Shown in pieces: positions 8,088 to 17,945 of a stretch of DNA of 64,000 nt. Both the position numbers and the translations under genes were made by a program. The notes beneath the pieces are model-generated. The model saw only the letters and a list, made by a program, of their open reading frames with translations. It made no database searches and was not told the origin of the DNA. The number at the start of each line of letters is the position of its first letter. Position 1 is the stretch's first letter. The DNA is taken from NCBI GenBank assembly GCA_964426135.1, contig CAYRPN010000011.1, positions 1-64,000 of the forward strand, read 5' to 3'. Source of the DNA: CAYRPN01 sp964426135. Lineage in GTDB: Bacteria; Planctomycetota; Phycisphaerae; Phycisphaerales; Phycisphaeraceae.

Positions 8088-8933
8088 ATGGCTGATTCCG
8101 CGTTATCCACGACTGATTCGCCGCCCGCGCTTCGATTCATCGACCTCGGCCGGCTGGCGTATGCGCCGGCGCTGGAAGTGCAGCGACAGACCCACGCCGC
8201 GGTCGTCGCCGGTGACGCGCCGCCCACCGTGCTGTTCGTCGAGCACGATCCGGTCATCACCATCAGCCGGCGCAAGACCGCGGCGCAGCACCTGATCGCC
8301 GGCGAAGTCGCGCTGCGGCAACTGGGCATCGAAGTGCAGCCCACGGATCGCGGCGGCGACATCACCTACCACGGCCCGGGCCAGCTCGTGGCGTATCCGA
8401 TCATTCGCCTGGCGCCGCTGGGGCTTTCCATCACGCGCTACATGCGCGTGCTGGAGGAAATCGTCATCGAAACGCTCGCCAACTTCGATGTGCGAGGCGT
8501 GCGGGATGCCTGCGCCACGGGGGTGTGGGTGGAAGAAATGAATGCGGCCACGTGCGCGGCGGCGACCGATGCATCGGCGGTGAATGAAGTGAAGGCGAAC
8601 CATGGCACGGTGAATGACGCGAAGGTGAATGATGTGACGGCGAATGATGCGACGGCGAAGTCGAGTTGTTCGTCTTCACGGTTGCCCACCGCCAAGATCG
8701 CGGCGCTGGGGGTGCGGTTGTCGCGGGGCGTGACGCTGCACGGGCTGGCGCTGAACGTGACGACGGACCTGCGGCACTTTCAGACAATCGTCCCTTGCGG
8801 GCTTGCCGGCCGGGCGGTGACGAGCATGGAGCAGGTCCTCGGCGAGCGCACGCCGGCGATGCCGCGGGTGAAGGAAGAGATGGAAAAAGCCATGCTCCGG
8901 CATTTCGCGCCAGCGCCGGGGACTATTCTTTAA
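8088..8933 (+). CDS. lipB: Octanoyl-[ACP]:protein N-octanoyltransferase with repeat insertion
   Basis: LipB moves octanoyl groups from acyl carrier protein to lipoyl domains of 2-oxoacid dehydrogenases and GcvH. The 281-residue product has the signature DRGGDITYHGPGQLV (residues 87-101), the catalytic Lys in TAKIAALGVR (K203) and the acyl-accepting Cys in TIVPCG (C237). Residues about 150-200 are an extra segment not expected in the family. Its centre is built of VNDAKVNDV-type units, encoded by GTGAATGA-like repeats (8578-8661). ATG 8088 was chosen because conservation starts soon after. Upstream GGAGG at 8059-8063 is too far to be its RBS, so the start is slightly uncertain. Confidence 0.92.
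   Translation: MADSALSTTDSPPALRFIDLGRLAYAPALEVQRQTHAAVVAGDAPPTVLFVEHDPVITISRRKTAAQHLIAGEVALRQLGIEVQPTDRGGDITYHGPGQLVAYPIIRLAPLGLSITRYMRVLEEIVIETLANFDVRGVRDACATGVWVEEMNAATCAAATDASAVNEVKANHGTVNDAKVNDVTANDATAKSSCSSSRLPTAKIAALGVRLSRGVTLHGLALNVTTDLRHFQTIVPCGLAGRAVTSMEQVLGERTPAMPRVKEEMEKAMLRHFAPAPGTIL
8578..8661 (+). repeat. GTGAATGA-type tandem repeat inside lipB
   Basis: Nine-to-twelve-base units of the form GTGAATGACGCGAAG are repeated about five times and translate as VNDAK/VNDVT/ANDAT. They resemble the GAATGATGAATGG family found between the sigma and anti-sigma genes. They fall between the conserved GVWV and AKIAALG blocks of LipB, where a surface loop is expected. Confidence 0.8.
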
Positions 8934-9122
8934 TAGCCGCACCGTCCAAAGGTTCGCGTCACTGCGAACCACTGAGACCGCGCAACTTCGCACGGTGCGG
9001 CTACGGCACTGCGCATCAATCGGTTGGACAAGTCAACTCGTGGGCTGAATCTCGCGCAAAGGCGCAAAGCTCGCGAAGAAATCCTTTGCCTTGGCGAGCT
9101 TTGCGCCTTTGCGCGAGATTCA
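8934..9122. repeat. Two perfect hairpins downstream of lipB
   Basis: The first hairpin (8934-9003) starts directly after the lipB stop. Its outer arms are TAGCCGCACCGT and ACGGTGCGGCTA, and an inner stem GGTTCGC/GCGAACC lies inside. The second (9046-9122) has 29-bp perfect arms starting TGAATCTCGCGCAAAGG around a 19-base loop. Neither is followed by a T-run. They separate lipB from the converging thiE gene. Confidence 0.92.
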
Positions 9123-9167
9123 ATTGTTCAGCTTATTCGTGCGCGGCCCCGGACAAGTGCCCGACGA

Positions 9168-10352
<1,185 letters not shown>

Positions 10353-10384
10353 CGCGGGATTGTAATGGGGACACAGGGCTCCAG

Positions 10385-10410
10385 GGCATGGGGGCTTAAG
10401 CCCCCATGCC
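10385..10410. repeat. 26-bp perfect palindrome
   Basis: The sequence GGCATGGGGGCTT is followed directly by its complement, with no loop. It lies 33 bases upstream of the ThiE start, in the divergent spacer shared with the giant exported protein gene. It could be one more dispersed hairpin or an operator; the sequence alone does not decide. Confidence 0.85.
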
Positions 10411-10610
10411 TGCGGCGTCCGATACCCACCCGTTTCACCGCCCGCTAACCCGCACGCATGCGGGATCGCCAACTCGTCCGATGATCTTTGCGAATCCTTT
10501 TGAACTGATCGCACCCTGGTACGTCTAAACCTGCACGCGTCTGTCCCCGGACGCGGTTGTTGTTCGTGTTCCCACTCGACATGGTCCTCTCGTTTGCAAA
10601 GGAACGGCCG

Positions 10611-13600
10611 ATGAAACGCCTGCTCGCCTCCCTCGCCGCCGCCGCATTCGCGGTCACCTCGATCTTCACGCCCGGCTCCGCGATTGCCGCGGAAGTGGGA
10701 TTTGTCGAGGATTACGCCCTCGCCAAGGATCGCACTGCGGCCTTGAAGCAACTCATTCCCGGCACCGACGACCATTACTACTACCACAGCCTCTACCACC
10801 AGAGTCTCGAACAGTTCGACCAGGTGGCGGCCACGCTGGACGCGTGGCGCAAGCAGTATCCCAACAGCAATTACCCGCCGCGGTACTGGGAAGTCGTCGA
10901 TCGGCAGGCGCTACTCACCTACGACAAGAACCCTGATGCCACGCTGAACCACCTGCGGCAGCGGCTGAACATCCAGTTCAACCACAACAAGGAGCAACTG
11001 GGCGTCAAGCCGAACTTTGCCACCGCGCTGGATCAGGGCCTGATCAGCCGCGACCGCCTTACCCAGGTCGCTCTTCAGCGTCACGGCACCACCGGCGGGT
11101 TTGAAGACACCGCGCTGGAGTGGCTGCTGGGCAAGAACCTGAACCCGAACCAACGGCGCGAGGCGCTTTCGCGACTGCAGCGCCCGGATGTCGAAGGCCT
11201 GGTCGGTCACGTCGTGGCTGACCTGCGGCATCAGTACTCCGGCGGGTTCGGCTCCTTCAACATCCATCGCCAGCTCCTGCTTTCGCAGCTCGAAGACCTG
11301 CTCAAGCAGATGCCCGAACTCCTCAACCAGCACAACTTCGTCAATGCCTATCTCACCAAGCTGCATCCCAACCCCGACGTCGACTGGCGCAACGACCCGA
11401 AGGAATACGCCGCCTATCTCGATCGACTCGCAACATTCGTGCAGCGGCTTTCACCCGCGTTCAATTCGCTCAAGGGCCACGTGCTCTATCACCGCCTGGC
11501 GTTTGATCGCACGCAGAGTGTGTACGACAAGCAGCGGTTCATGGCTTACATCACGCTGCCTAAGTACGTCAGCTACATCAACAATAAATATATGGAGCTG
11601 GAGGATCACCGCCGCTGGCCCTGTGATATCAATGCAAACTATCAGCCGTTCACCATGCTCCCGGTCATCGGCAATGACGAGCCGCTGATCCGTTCCTACC
11701 TGCACACCTTCTTTGAGAAGGACGTCGATTTCAAGGCTTACGAAACCTACATCAATGATCTGTACCTGCGCAACAACTTCGCCGAGGTGAAAATTGTCAA
11801 CGGTCTGGGCGATGCGGAGCAGTGGTACAAGATGATTCCGCCCTCGCTCTACCAGCAGATCAAGGACCGCATCGATATCGATTTCGCCCTGACCAACAAG
11901 GAAAACTTCGGCGTCGATGAACCGGTGAGCGTCGATCTGTATGTCAAGAACGTCAAGACGCTGCTGGTGAAAGTATATGAAATCAATGCGGCCAATTTCT
12001 ACAGGGACAACTTCCGCGAGATCGATACCGACATCAACCTCGACGGACTCGTCGCCAACAAGCAGAGCGAGCAGGAATACGCCGACGCCCCGGTTCGCCG
12101 GGTCAAGCGCCACTTCGAGTTCGCCGAACTGAACAAGCCCGGCGTGTATGTGATCGATTTCATCGGCAACGGGAAGAGCAGCCGGGTGCTGGTCCGCAAG
12201 GGCAAGCTGCGCTTCGTCGAGCGCACCGGCACCGCGGGCCATGTGTTCACCGTGCTCAATGAGAAAAACGAGCAACTGAAGACCGCCAGCCTCTGGCTCG
12301 CCGGCCACGAATACAAGACGGACAAGGACGGCGTGATTGCCGTGCCCTTCAGCAACCAGGGCGGCCGCACGCCCATCATTCTGACCAGCGGCAGCTACGT
12401 CAGCCTCGACAGCTTCAATCACCTCTCGGAGAACTACCAGCTCGTCGCCGGAATCCACGTCGACCGCGAGCAACTCATCAAGCGGAAGAAGGCGAACGTC
12501 CTGATCCGCGCCGGCCTCTACGTCAACGGCACCCCTTCAACGCTCGGCGTGCTGGAGGACGTCACCCTCGTCATCAACTCCATCGATCACGATGGCGTCG
12601 CCACCAGCAAGGAAGTAAGCAATTTCAAGCTCTACGAAGACCGCGACGCGGTGTACGAGTTCAACGTGCCCGACCGCCTGCGGCAGCTTCAGTTCACGCT
12701 CAAGGCAAAGGTGCAGAACCTGTCGCGGGGCAAGAAAGATGACCTGAACGCCGGCAGGGCGTTCACCCTCAACGAGATCGACCAGAGCGACAAGGTCGAG
12801 GACCTGCACCTGGCCAACATGGGCGGCATGTGGGTGATCGATCTCTTCGGCAAAACCGGCGAGCCCCGCCCGGATCGCCCGGTGAACCTCTCCGTCAAGC
12901 ATCGCGAGTTCCGCGATGTCGTGCAGCTCACCGTGCAGACCAATGCCGGCGGACGCGTCATGCTCGGCGCGCTGAAGGATATCGACTGGGTGCAGGCGTC
13001 CGGGCCTGAAGGCACCAGCCATCAGTGGTTCCTGCCTCGCGATCAGCACAGCTACCAGAGCTACGTCCACGGCCGCGCCGGCGAAGCGCTGAACGTGCCT
13101 TATGTCGGCGCCTCGGGCAAGGCGGATCGCGCGGAAGTGTCGCTGCTCGAACTGCGCGGCGATGTGTTCGTCGAGGATCGCTTCAAGAGCGTCACCGTCG
13201 CTAACGGCTTCATCCGCATCGACGACCTGCCCCGCGGCGACTACGACCTGCTTCTAAAAGACAGCGGCCAGCGCATTCGCGTGCGCCTTACGGAAGGCCA
13301 GAAGAACGACACGCACGTGCTCAGCGATTACCGCAACCTGGAAGTGCGCAACGCAACGCCGCTGCAGATTTCCAAGGTGGATGTGGACGCAAAGGAAGTG
13401 AAGGTGAAATTGGAGAACGCCGGCAAGTTTGCGCGCGTGCATGTGTTCGGCACGCGCATGCTGCCGGACTACTCGCCTTGGAACAGCCTCAACGACGTGG
13501 GCGATCCCGATCCGGGCCTGGCGTATCTGGGGCGGGTGAAGTCGGCGTATGTCGCGGGCCGGAATCTGGGCGATGAGTATCGCTACATCCTCGAACGCAA

Positions 13601-16600
13601 GTACATGAAGATCTATCCGGGCAACATGCTGAATCGCCCGGGCCTGCTTCTGAATCCCTGGGCCATCCGCGCCACGGAGACCGGCGAACAGATCGCCCAG
13701 GGCGGCGACTTCTTCGGCAGCGCCGGCGGCAACAAGGCCAGCGAATCCGAACGCGGCGGACTCAGCGGCAAGGATGCAGGCGGCGCCGGCAACCAGAGCT
13801 TCGCCAATCTCGACTTCCTCGGCGAAACAAGTGCCGTGCTCCTGAACCTGACCCCGGACAAGGATGGCGTCGTCACCGTCAAGCGCGAGGACCTCGGTGA
13901 TCGTCAGCACATTCACGTCGTCGCCATCGATCCGAAGAACACCGTGTACCGCAGCGTCGCGCTGGCGGAACCGAAGAGCGAGTTCGTCGATCTGCGCCTG
14001 CAGAACGGCCTCGACGCCAAGCAGCATTTCACCGAGCAGAAGCAGATCAGCGTCGTCCGCGCCGGCGACAAGTTCCTGCTCAAGGACATCACCACGTCGA
14101 AGTTCGAAGCTTACGACACGCTCTCGCGCGTTTATGGATTGTTCGTCACGCTGTCGAACGATCAGAAGCTGATCGAGTTCAGCTTCATCCTCAACTGGCC
14201 CAAGATGAAGCCGGAGGAGAAGTTCGCGAAGTACTCGCAGTACGCCTGCCACGAGCTCAACGTCTTCCTCTTCAAGAAGGATCCGGAGTTCTTCGCGAAG
14301 GTCGTGCTGCCGTATCTGGCGAACAAGCGCGACAAGACCTTCATGGATCAGTGGCTCTTGAACAACGCTTCCGCGCATTATCTGGAAGCGTGGGAACACG
14401 GTCGGCTGAACGTCGCCGAACGGATTCTGCTCGGGCAGAAGCTGGGCGCCGAGCAGGCGCACACCGCCCGCCATGTGAAAGACCTGTACGACCTGATTCC
14501 GCCGAACATCGATCATTTCAATCACCTGTTCCAGACCGCGCTGAAGGGCAGCGCGCTGGAGACGGGCGACGCGTTCGGGCTTGCGGAGCAGCTTGAAAAG
14601 CAGATGCCCGAAACCAAGCTGAAGTCGGAGATTTTCCGCGCGGACCGTGCAGCGAAGGAAGGAGCCTCGTACGCCAACGGCATCGGCGGCGGCCGCGGCG
14701 GCGATCCCGGCCGGCCCGCGCCGGCCACCGCGGCAGCGCCGCGCCTGGCAGCGCCACCGCCGCCGGGCGCCGCGCCGAAACCCATGGATGATTCGATCGC
14801 GCTCGCCGAGGAAGCCGATGGCAAGAGGGATGAGGCCGCCTCCTCCGGCCCCGCCAAGAAGCGCCAGCGCGAGGCTCAATCGCGCGACAATCTGCGGCGC
14901 CTCAGCGACGCCAAGGGAGCCGACAAGTACTTCGACGATGACGGCGAGCGGCGCAAGAGCGTTCGTCAGCTCTATCGCAAGCTGGACAAGACCCAGGAAT
15001 GGGTTGAGAACAACTACTACAAGCTGCCGATCGAGCAGCAGAACGCCGACCTGGTCAGCGTGAACGGTTTCTGGAACGACTACGCGAAGCACGATGCGAA
15101 GCAGCCGTTCTATTCGACGAAATTCGCTGAATCGTCGCGCAATTTCTCGGACATGATGCTCGCGCTGGCGGTCCTGGATGTGCCGTTCGAATCGGGCCAG
15201 CACGAGAGCAAGTTCGACAAGGCTTCGATGTCGCTGACCGCCGCCACACCGATGGTGGTCTTCCACAAGGAAATCAAGCCCGCGGCAGTCGCCAAGCACT
15301 CGCCCGTGCTGGTCAGCCAGAACTTCTTCCGCCACAACGATCGCTACCGCCAGGTGGAGAACGAGCGGCAGGACAAGTACGTGACCGATGAGTTCCTGGT
15401 CCACGTGGTCTACGGCGCCCAGGTCGTCGTGACCAACCCCAGTTCCTCGAGCCAGAAACTGGACATCCTCCTCCAGGTTCCCACCGGCGCGATGCCCGTG
15501 CTCAACGGCCAGTACACCAAGGGCGTGCATGTGCAGTTGGCGCCGTTCTCGACGCAGGCGATCGAGTATTACTTCTATTTCCCCGCGCCGGGAACATACG
15601 TTCACTATCCGGTGCATGTCGCGAGGAACGAGCAGGCGATCGCCTTTGCTCAGCCGTTCGAGTTCAAGGTGGTCCGCGAGCTGACCAATATTGATAAGGA
15701 ATCGTGGGAATATATTTCCCAGCACGGCAGCGACGATGATGTGATCGCCTGGATGCAGGCGAACAATATCAACCGCGTCAACCTCCAGAAGATCGCCTTC
15801 CGCATGAAGACCAAGGCGTTCTTCGACCGCGCCATCGCCCTGCTGGGCCAGCGGCATGTGTACAACCACACGCTGTTCTCTTATGGATTCGCCCACAAGC
15901 ACGAAGCGTCCATCCGCGAGTTTCTCCAGCACAGCGACGGTTTCGTCGCCGGCTGCGGCGACTGGCTGGAGAGCAAGTTGCTGACCATCGATCCCGTGGA
16001 GCGCCGCTCTTTCGAGTTCATGGAGTACAAGCCCCTGGTCAACGCCCGCGCCCATCAACTGGGCAAGCGCCGCCAGATCGTCAACGAGCGCATGGCGTGG
16101 CAGTATCACCGCCTGCTGAAGGTGCTCACCTACAAGCGGGCGATGGACGACAACGACATGCTCGCCGCCAGCTATTACCTGCTGCTGCAGGACCGCGTCG
16201 ACCATGCCGGCGAAATGTTCGCCAATGTGAACGCCCAGCGCGTCGCCACGAAGATTCAGTACGACCTGATGGCGACGTTCCTCGATTTCTACAACGACGA
16301 GCCGAAGGTCGCCGCGGGCTTCGTCGAGAAGTACAAGGAATACCCGGTCGACAAATGGAAGCAGGCCTTCGCCGCCGCCGCCGCCCAGTTGGAAGAGATC
16401 CAGGGCAAGAGCGTCGCCGTCGCCGACAAAGACGACCGCAACCAGCAGACGACGCAGCTCGCCGCGACGGATCCGACCTTCGACTTCAGCGTCGAAGCGA
16501 AGAAGATCAACATCACCTACTCCAACCTGAAGCAGGTGCAGGTGAACTACTACCTGATGGACGTGGAGTTGCTCTTCAGCCGCAGCCCGTTCGTGCAGCA

Positions 16601-17045
16601 GTTCGGCGGGGAGTTCGCTTACATCAAGCCGAATGATTCACAGGTGGTGAATTTCAACGAGAAGGCGGTGCTTCACAGCATCCCGCTGCCGGAGAAATTC
16701 CACAACGCGAACGTGCTGGTGGAGATCGTCGGCGCCGGCCAGAACAAGAGCCGGGCGTACTACAGCAACGCCATGACCGTGCAGGTGATCGAGAACTACG
16801 GCCAGGTGAAAGTCGCCCAGGCCAGCACCGGCAAGGCGCTGCCCAAGACGTACGTGAAGGTTTACGCCATGACCGGCGACGGACAGGTGAAGTTCTACAA
16901 GGACGGGTACACCGATCTGCGCGGCCGATTCGACTTCACCTCGCTGAACACGAACGACCTGGACAGCGTGCAGAAGTTCTCCGTGCTCGTACTCAGCGAG
17001 CAGCACGGCGCGGTGGTGCGCGAGGCGCAGCCGCCGAAGCAGTGA
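10611..17045 (+). CDS. Giant exported protein, 2144 residues, possibly alpha-2-macroglobulin-related
   Basis: A signal peptide is clear (MKRLLASLAAAAFAVTSIF... ending near GSAIAA, residue 28), so the protein is exported. Residues about 30-420 look helical and repeat-like. Residues about 430-620 (PVSVDLYVKNVKTLLVKVYEI, then ELNKPGVYVIDFIG) are beta-rich and recall the MG domains of bacterial alpha-2-macroglobulins, and a similar block lies near 1955-2010. I see no CxEQ thioester motif. A Gly/Pro/Ala linker spans about 1343-1425. ATG 10611 follows AAAGGA; it is the first start giving a signal peptide. The gene is monocistronic and ends in a strong terminator. I do not recognise the family with certainty. 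Confidence 0.8.
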   Translation: MKRLLASLAAAAFAVTSIFTPGSAIAAEVGFVEDYALAKDRTAALKQLIPGTDDHYYYHSLYHQSLEQFDQVAATLDAWRKQYPNSNYPPRYWEVVDRQALLTYDKNPDATLNHLRQRLNIQFNHNKEQLGVKPNFATALDQGLISRDRLTQVALQRHGTTGGFEDTALEWLLGKNLNPNQRREALSRLQRPDVEGLVGHVVADLRHQYSGGFGSFNIHRQLLLSQLEDLLKQMPELLNQHNFVNAYLTKLHPNPDVDWRNDPKEYAAYLDRLATFVQRLSPAFNSLKGHVLYHRLAFDRTQSVYDKQRFMAYITLPKYVSYINNKYMELEDHRRWPCDINANYQPFTMLPVIGNDEPLIRSYLHTFFEKDVDFKAYETYINDLYLRNNFAEVKIVNGLGDAEQWYKMIPPSLYQQIKDRIDIDFALTNKENFGVDEPVSVDLYVKNVKTLLVKVYEINAANFYRDNFREIDTDINLDGLVANKQSEQEYADAPVRRVKRHFEFAELNKPGVYVIDFIGNGKSSRVLVRKGKLRFVERTGTAGHVFTVLNEKNEQLKTASLWLAGHEYKTDKDGVIAVPFSNQGGRTPIILTSGSYVSLDSFNHLSENYQLVAGIHVDREQLIKRKKANVLIRAGLYVNGTPSTLGVLEDVTLVINSIDHDGVATSKEVSNFKLYEDRDAVYEFNVPDRLRQLQFTLKAKVQNLSRGKKDDLNAGRAFTLNEIDQSDKVEDLHLANMGGMWVIDLFGKTGEPRPDRPVNLSVKHREFRDVVQLTVQTNAGGRVMLGALKDIDWVQASGPEGTSHQWFLPRDQHSYQSYVHGRAGEALNVPYVGASGKADRAEVSLLELRGDVFVEDRFKSVTVANGFIRIDDLPRGDYDLLLKDSGQRIRVRLTEGQKNDTHVLSDYRNLEVRNATPLQISKVDVDAKEVKVKLENAGKFARVHVFGTRMLPDYSPWNSLNDVGDPDPGLAYLGRVKSAYVAGRNLGDEYRYILERKYMKIYPGNMLNRPGLLLNPWAIRATETGEQIAQGGDFFGSAGGNKASESERGGLSGKDAGGAGNQSFANLDFLGETSAVLLNLTPDKDGVVTVKREDLGDRQHIHVVAIDPKNTVYRSVALAEPKSEFVDLRLQNGLDAKQHFTEQKQISVVRAGDKFLLKDITTSKFEAYDTLSRVYGLFVTLSNDQKLIEFSFILNWPKMKPEEKFAKYSQYACHELNVFLFKKDPEFFAKVVLPYLANKRDKTFMDQWLLNNASAHYLEAWEHGRLNVAERILLGQKLGAEQAHTARHVKDLYDLIPPNIDHFNHLFQTALKGSALETGDAFGLAEQLEKQMPETKLKSEIFRADRAAKEGASYANGIGGGRGGDPGRPAPATAAAPRLAAPPPPGAAPKPMDDSIALAEEADGKRDEAASSGPAKKRQREAQSRDNLRRLSDAKGADKYFDDDGERRKSVRQLYRKLDKTQEWVENNYYKLPIEQQNADLVSVNGFWNDYAKHDAKQPFYSTKFAESSRNFSDMMLALAVLDVPFESGQHESKFDKASMSLTAATPMVVFHKEIKPAAVAKHSPVLVSQNFFRHNDRYRQVENERQDKYVTDEFLVHVVYGAQVVVTNPSSSSQKLDILLQVPTGAMPVLNGQYTKGVHVQLAPFSTQAIEYYFYFPAPGTYVHYPVHVARNEQAIAFAQPFEFKVVRELTNIDKESWEYISQHGSDDDVIAWMQANNINRVNLQKIAFRMKTKAFFDRAIALLGQRHVYNHTLFSYGFAHKHEASIREFLQHSDGFVAGCGDWLESKLLTIDPVERRSFEFMEYKPLVNARAHQLGKRRQIVNERMAWQYHRLLKVLTYKRAMDDNDMLAASYYLLLQDRVDHAGEMFANVNAQRVATKIQYDLMATFLDFYNDEPKVAAGFVEKYKEYPVDKWKQAFAAAAAQLEEIQGKSVAVADKDDRNQQTTQLAATDPTFDFSVEAKKINITYSNLKQVQVNYYLMDVELLFSRSPFVQQFGGEFAYIKPNDSQVVNFNEKAVLHSIPLPEKFHNANVLVEIVGAGQNKSRAYYSNAMTVQVIENYGQVKVAQASTGKALPKTYVKVYAMTGDGQVKFYKDGYTDLRGRFDFTSLNTNDLDSVQKFSVLVLSEQHGAVVREAQPPKQ

Positions 17046-17055
17046 TGTGAAAACA

Positions 17056-17095
17056 CCGCCAAAGCCCAGGGATTGCCATCCCTGGGCTTTGGCGG
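17056..17095. repeat. Hairpin, family CCGCCAAAGCCCAGGGA
   Basis: Perfect 17-bp arms (CCGCCAAAGCCCAGGGA and its complement) surround the loop TTGCCA. The same hairpin occurs twice inside valS, at 23795-23828 and, in the opposite orientation, at 24986-25023. Here it sits ten bases after the stop codon of the giant gene, just before its terminator. Confidence 0.95.
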
Positions 17096-17115
17096 ACCAT
17101 CGGAACGATTTCCAG

Positions 17116-17147
17116 GCGGCCGGCGCTCAGCGCCGGCCGCTTTTTTT
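17116..17147 (+). terminator. Rho-independent terminator of the giant gene
   Basis: A perfect GC-rich stem (GCGGCCGGCGC / GCGCCGGCCGC) with a TCA loop is followed by seven T residues. It stops transcription of the giant exported protein gene before the converging higBA operon. The last bases overlap the higA stop codon. Confidence 0.95.
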
Positions 17148-17574
17148 ATTCGCCGAGGAACAGCCGCGGGTTGACACAAAATCGCGCCGACAGCTTGCGG
17201 ATATGCTCTTTGCTCAACTCCCGCTCCCCGCTGAGAACTTTCGGCCCCAAAGCTCGATCGCCGAGCAGCCGTCCCAGATCGGACGCGCTCAAACCGTTCT
17301 CTTCGATGAGAAACCGCAGGGCATCGACAGGCGTGAGCCGCTTACGCGCCAATGGGGTGTGCAGCGATTCGTATTTGTCCACCAGGTCCGAAAGCAGATC
17401 GAGATAGTCTTCCTGATCGCGCGATAGATCGTGCCCCGCCATCAAATCGACGAATTCGGTGGCGTTGCGCAGATCCACCGCGTCATGCAACGGACGAGGG
17501 AGGAACAGCGCGACCAGCCCTGCATAATCACGGGGCAGCTCGGCCATGGTCATTCCGCGGCGTCGAGTCTTCAT
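17146..17574 (-). CDS. higA: HigA-type antitoxin, HTH DNA-binding
   Basis: This 142-residue protein is of the HigA/COG5499 type. A helical N-terminal part (about residues 25-75) is followed by a C-terminal helix-turn-helix (about 85-135), with VDALRFLIEENGLSASDLGRLLGDRALGPKVLSGERELSKEHIRKLS. It would neutralise HigB and repress the operon by binding its own promoter. Its start codon overlaps the stop of the toxin gene (ATGA, 17571-17574), so the two are translationally coupled with the toxin first, the usual order of hig loci. Confidence 0.92.
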   Translation of the reverse strand: MKTRRRGMTMAELPRDYAGLVALFLPRPLHDAVDLRNATEFVDLMAGHDLSRDQEDYLDLLSDLVDKYESLHTPLARKRLTPVDALRFLIEENGLSASDLGRLLGDRALGPKVLSGERELSKEHIRKLSARFCVNPRLFLGE

Positions 17575-17879
17575 AACTGTTCCTTCCAACGGTCCTTGCT
17601 GTAGTCCGCGTGCGTCAGGAGTCGAAGAACGAACACCTTCTGTGTGTTGTAGTGGATTGCCGTGATCAGTCGGTAGGCGTTGCCCGCGATATTGAACACC
17701 ACCACGGACCTGCCGCTGGAAGTTTTCACCTCGTCCGCATGGCGGAACGACTGCCTCACCTCGTGCAGGTTGGACCACTCCGCCGCCAGCGTGACCTCGA
17801 GCCAGCGCGACAGCCCCGGCGACGCCACCGGATGCGCCCGCGCATATTCGCGTATTCGCGCCGGCTTGATGATCCGCAT
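17571..17879 (-). CDS. higB: HigB-type mRNA interferase toxin
   Basis: This 102-residue protein matches the HigB_toxin family (RelE fold), a ribosome-dependent mRNA endonuclease. The diagnostic C-terminal half reads VVVFNIAGNAYRLITAIHY, then KVFVLRLLTHADYSKDRWK, in which the THADYDK-like segment is typical. It is the first gene of the pair and lies upstream of higA. The 66-base spacer to the MDR dehydrogenase gene on the same strand should hold the autoregulated promoter. Nothing suggests truncation. Confidence 0.93.
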   Translation of the reverse strand: MRIIKPARIREYARAHPVASPGLSRWLEVTLAAEWSNLHEVRQSFRHADEVKTSSGRSVVVFNIAGNAYRLITAIHYNTQKVFVLRLLTHADYSKDRWKEQL

Positions 17880-17945
17880 GAGGACATTATGTCATCAGTG
17901 CTCGCAGAGTCAAGGGTGGCGTTCTGGAGATGCCCGCGACCGCCT

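Noticed and set aside
10353..10610. TPP riboswitch before thiE
   Set aside because: The CUGAGA and GGUUAAUACC-like core segments are not present on the minus strand; only palindromes are seen.
13254..16205. A 983-residue open frame on the minus strand inside the giant exported protein gene
   Set aside because: It is a frame-shadow: low-information Leu/Val/Arg/His composition, and the + strand has a signal peptide, RBS and terminator.
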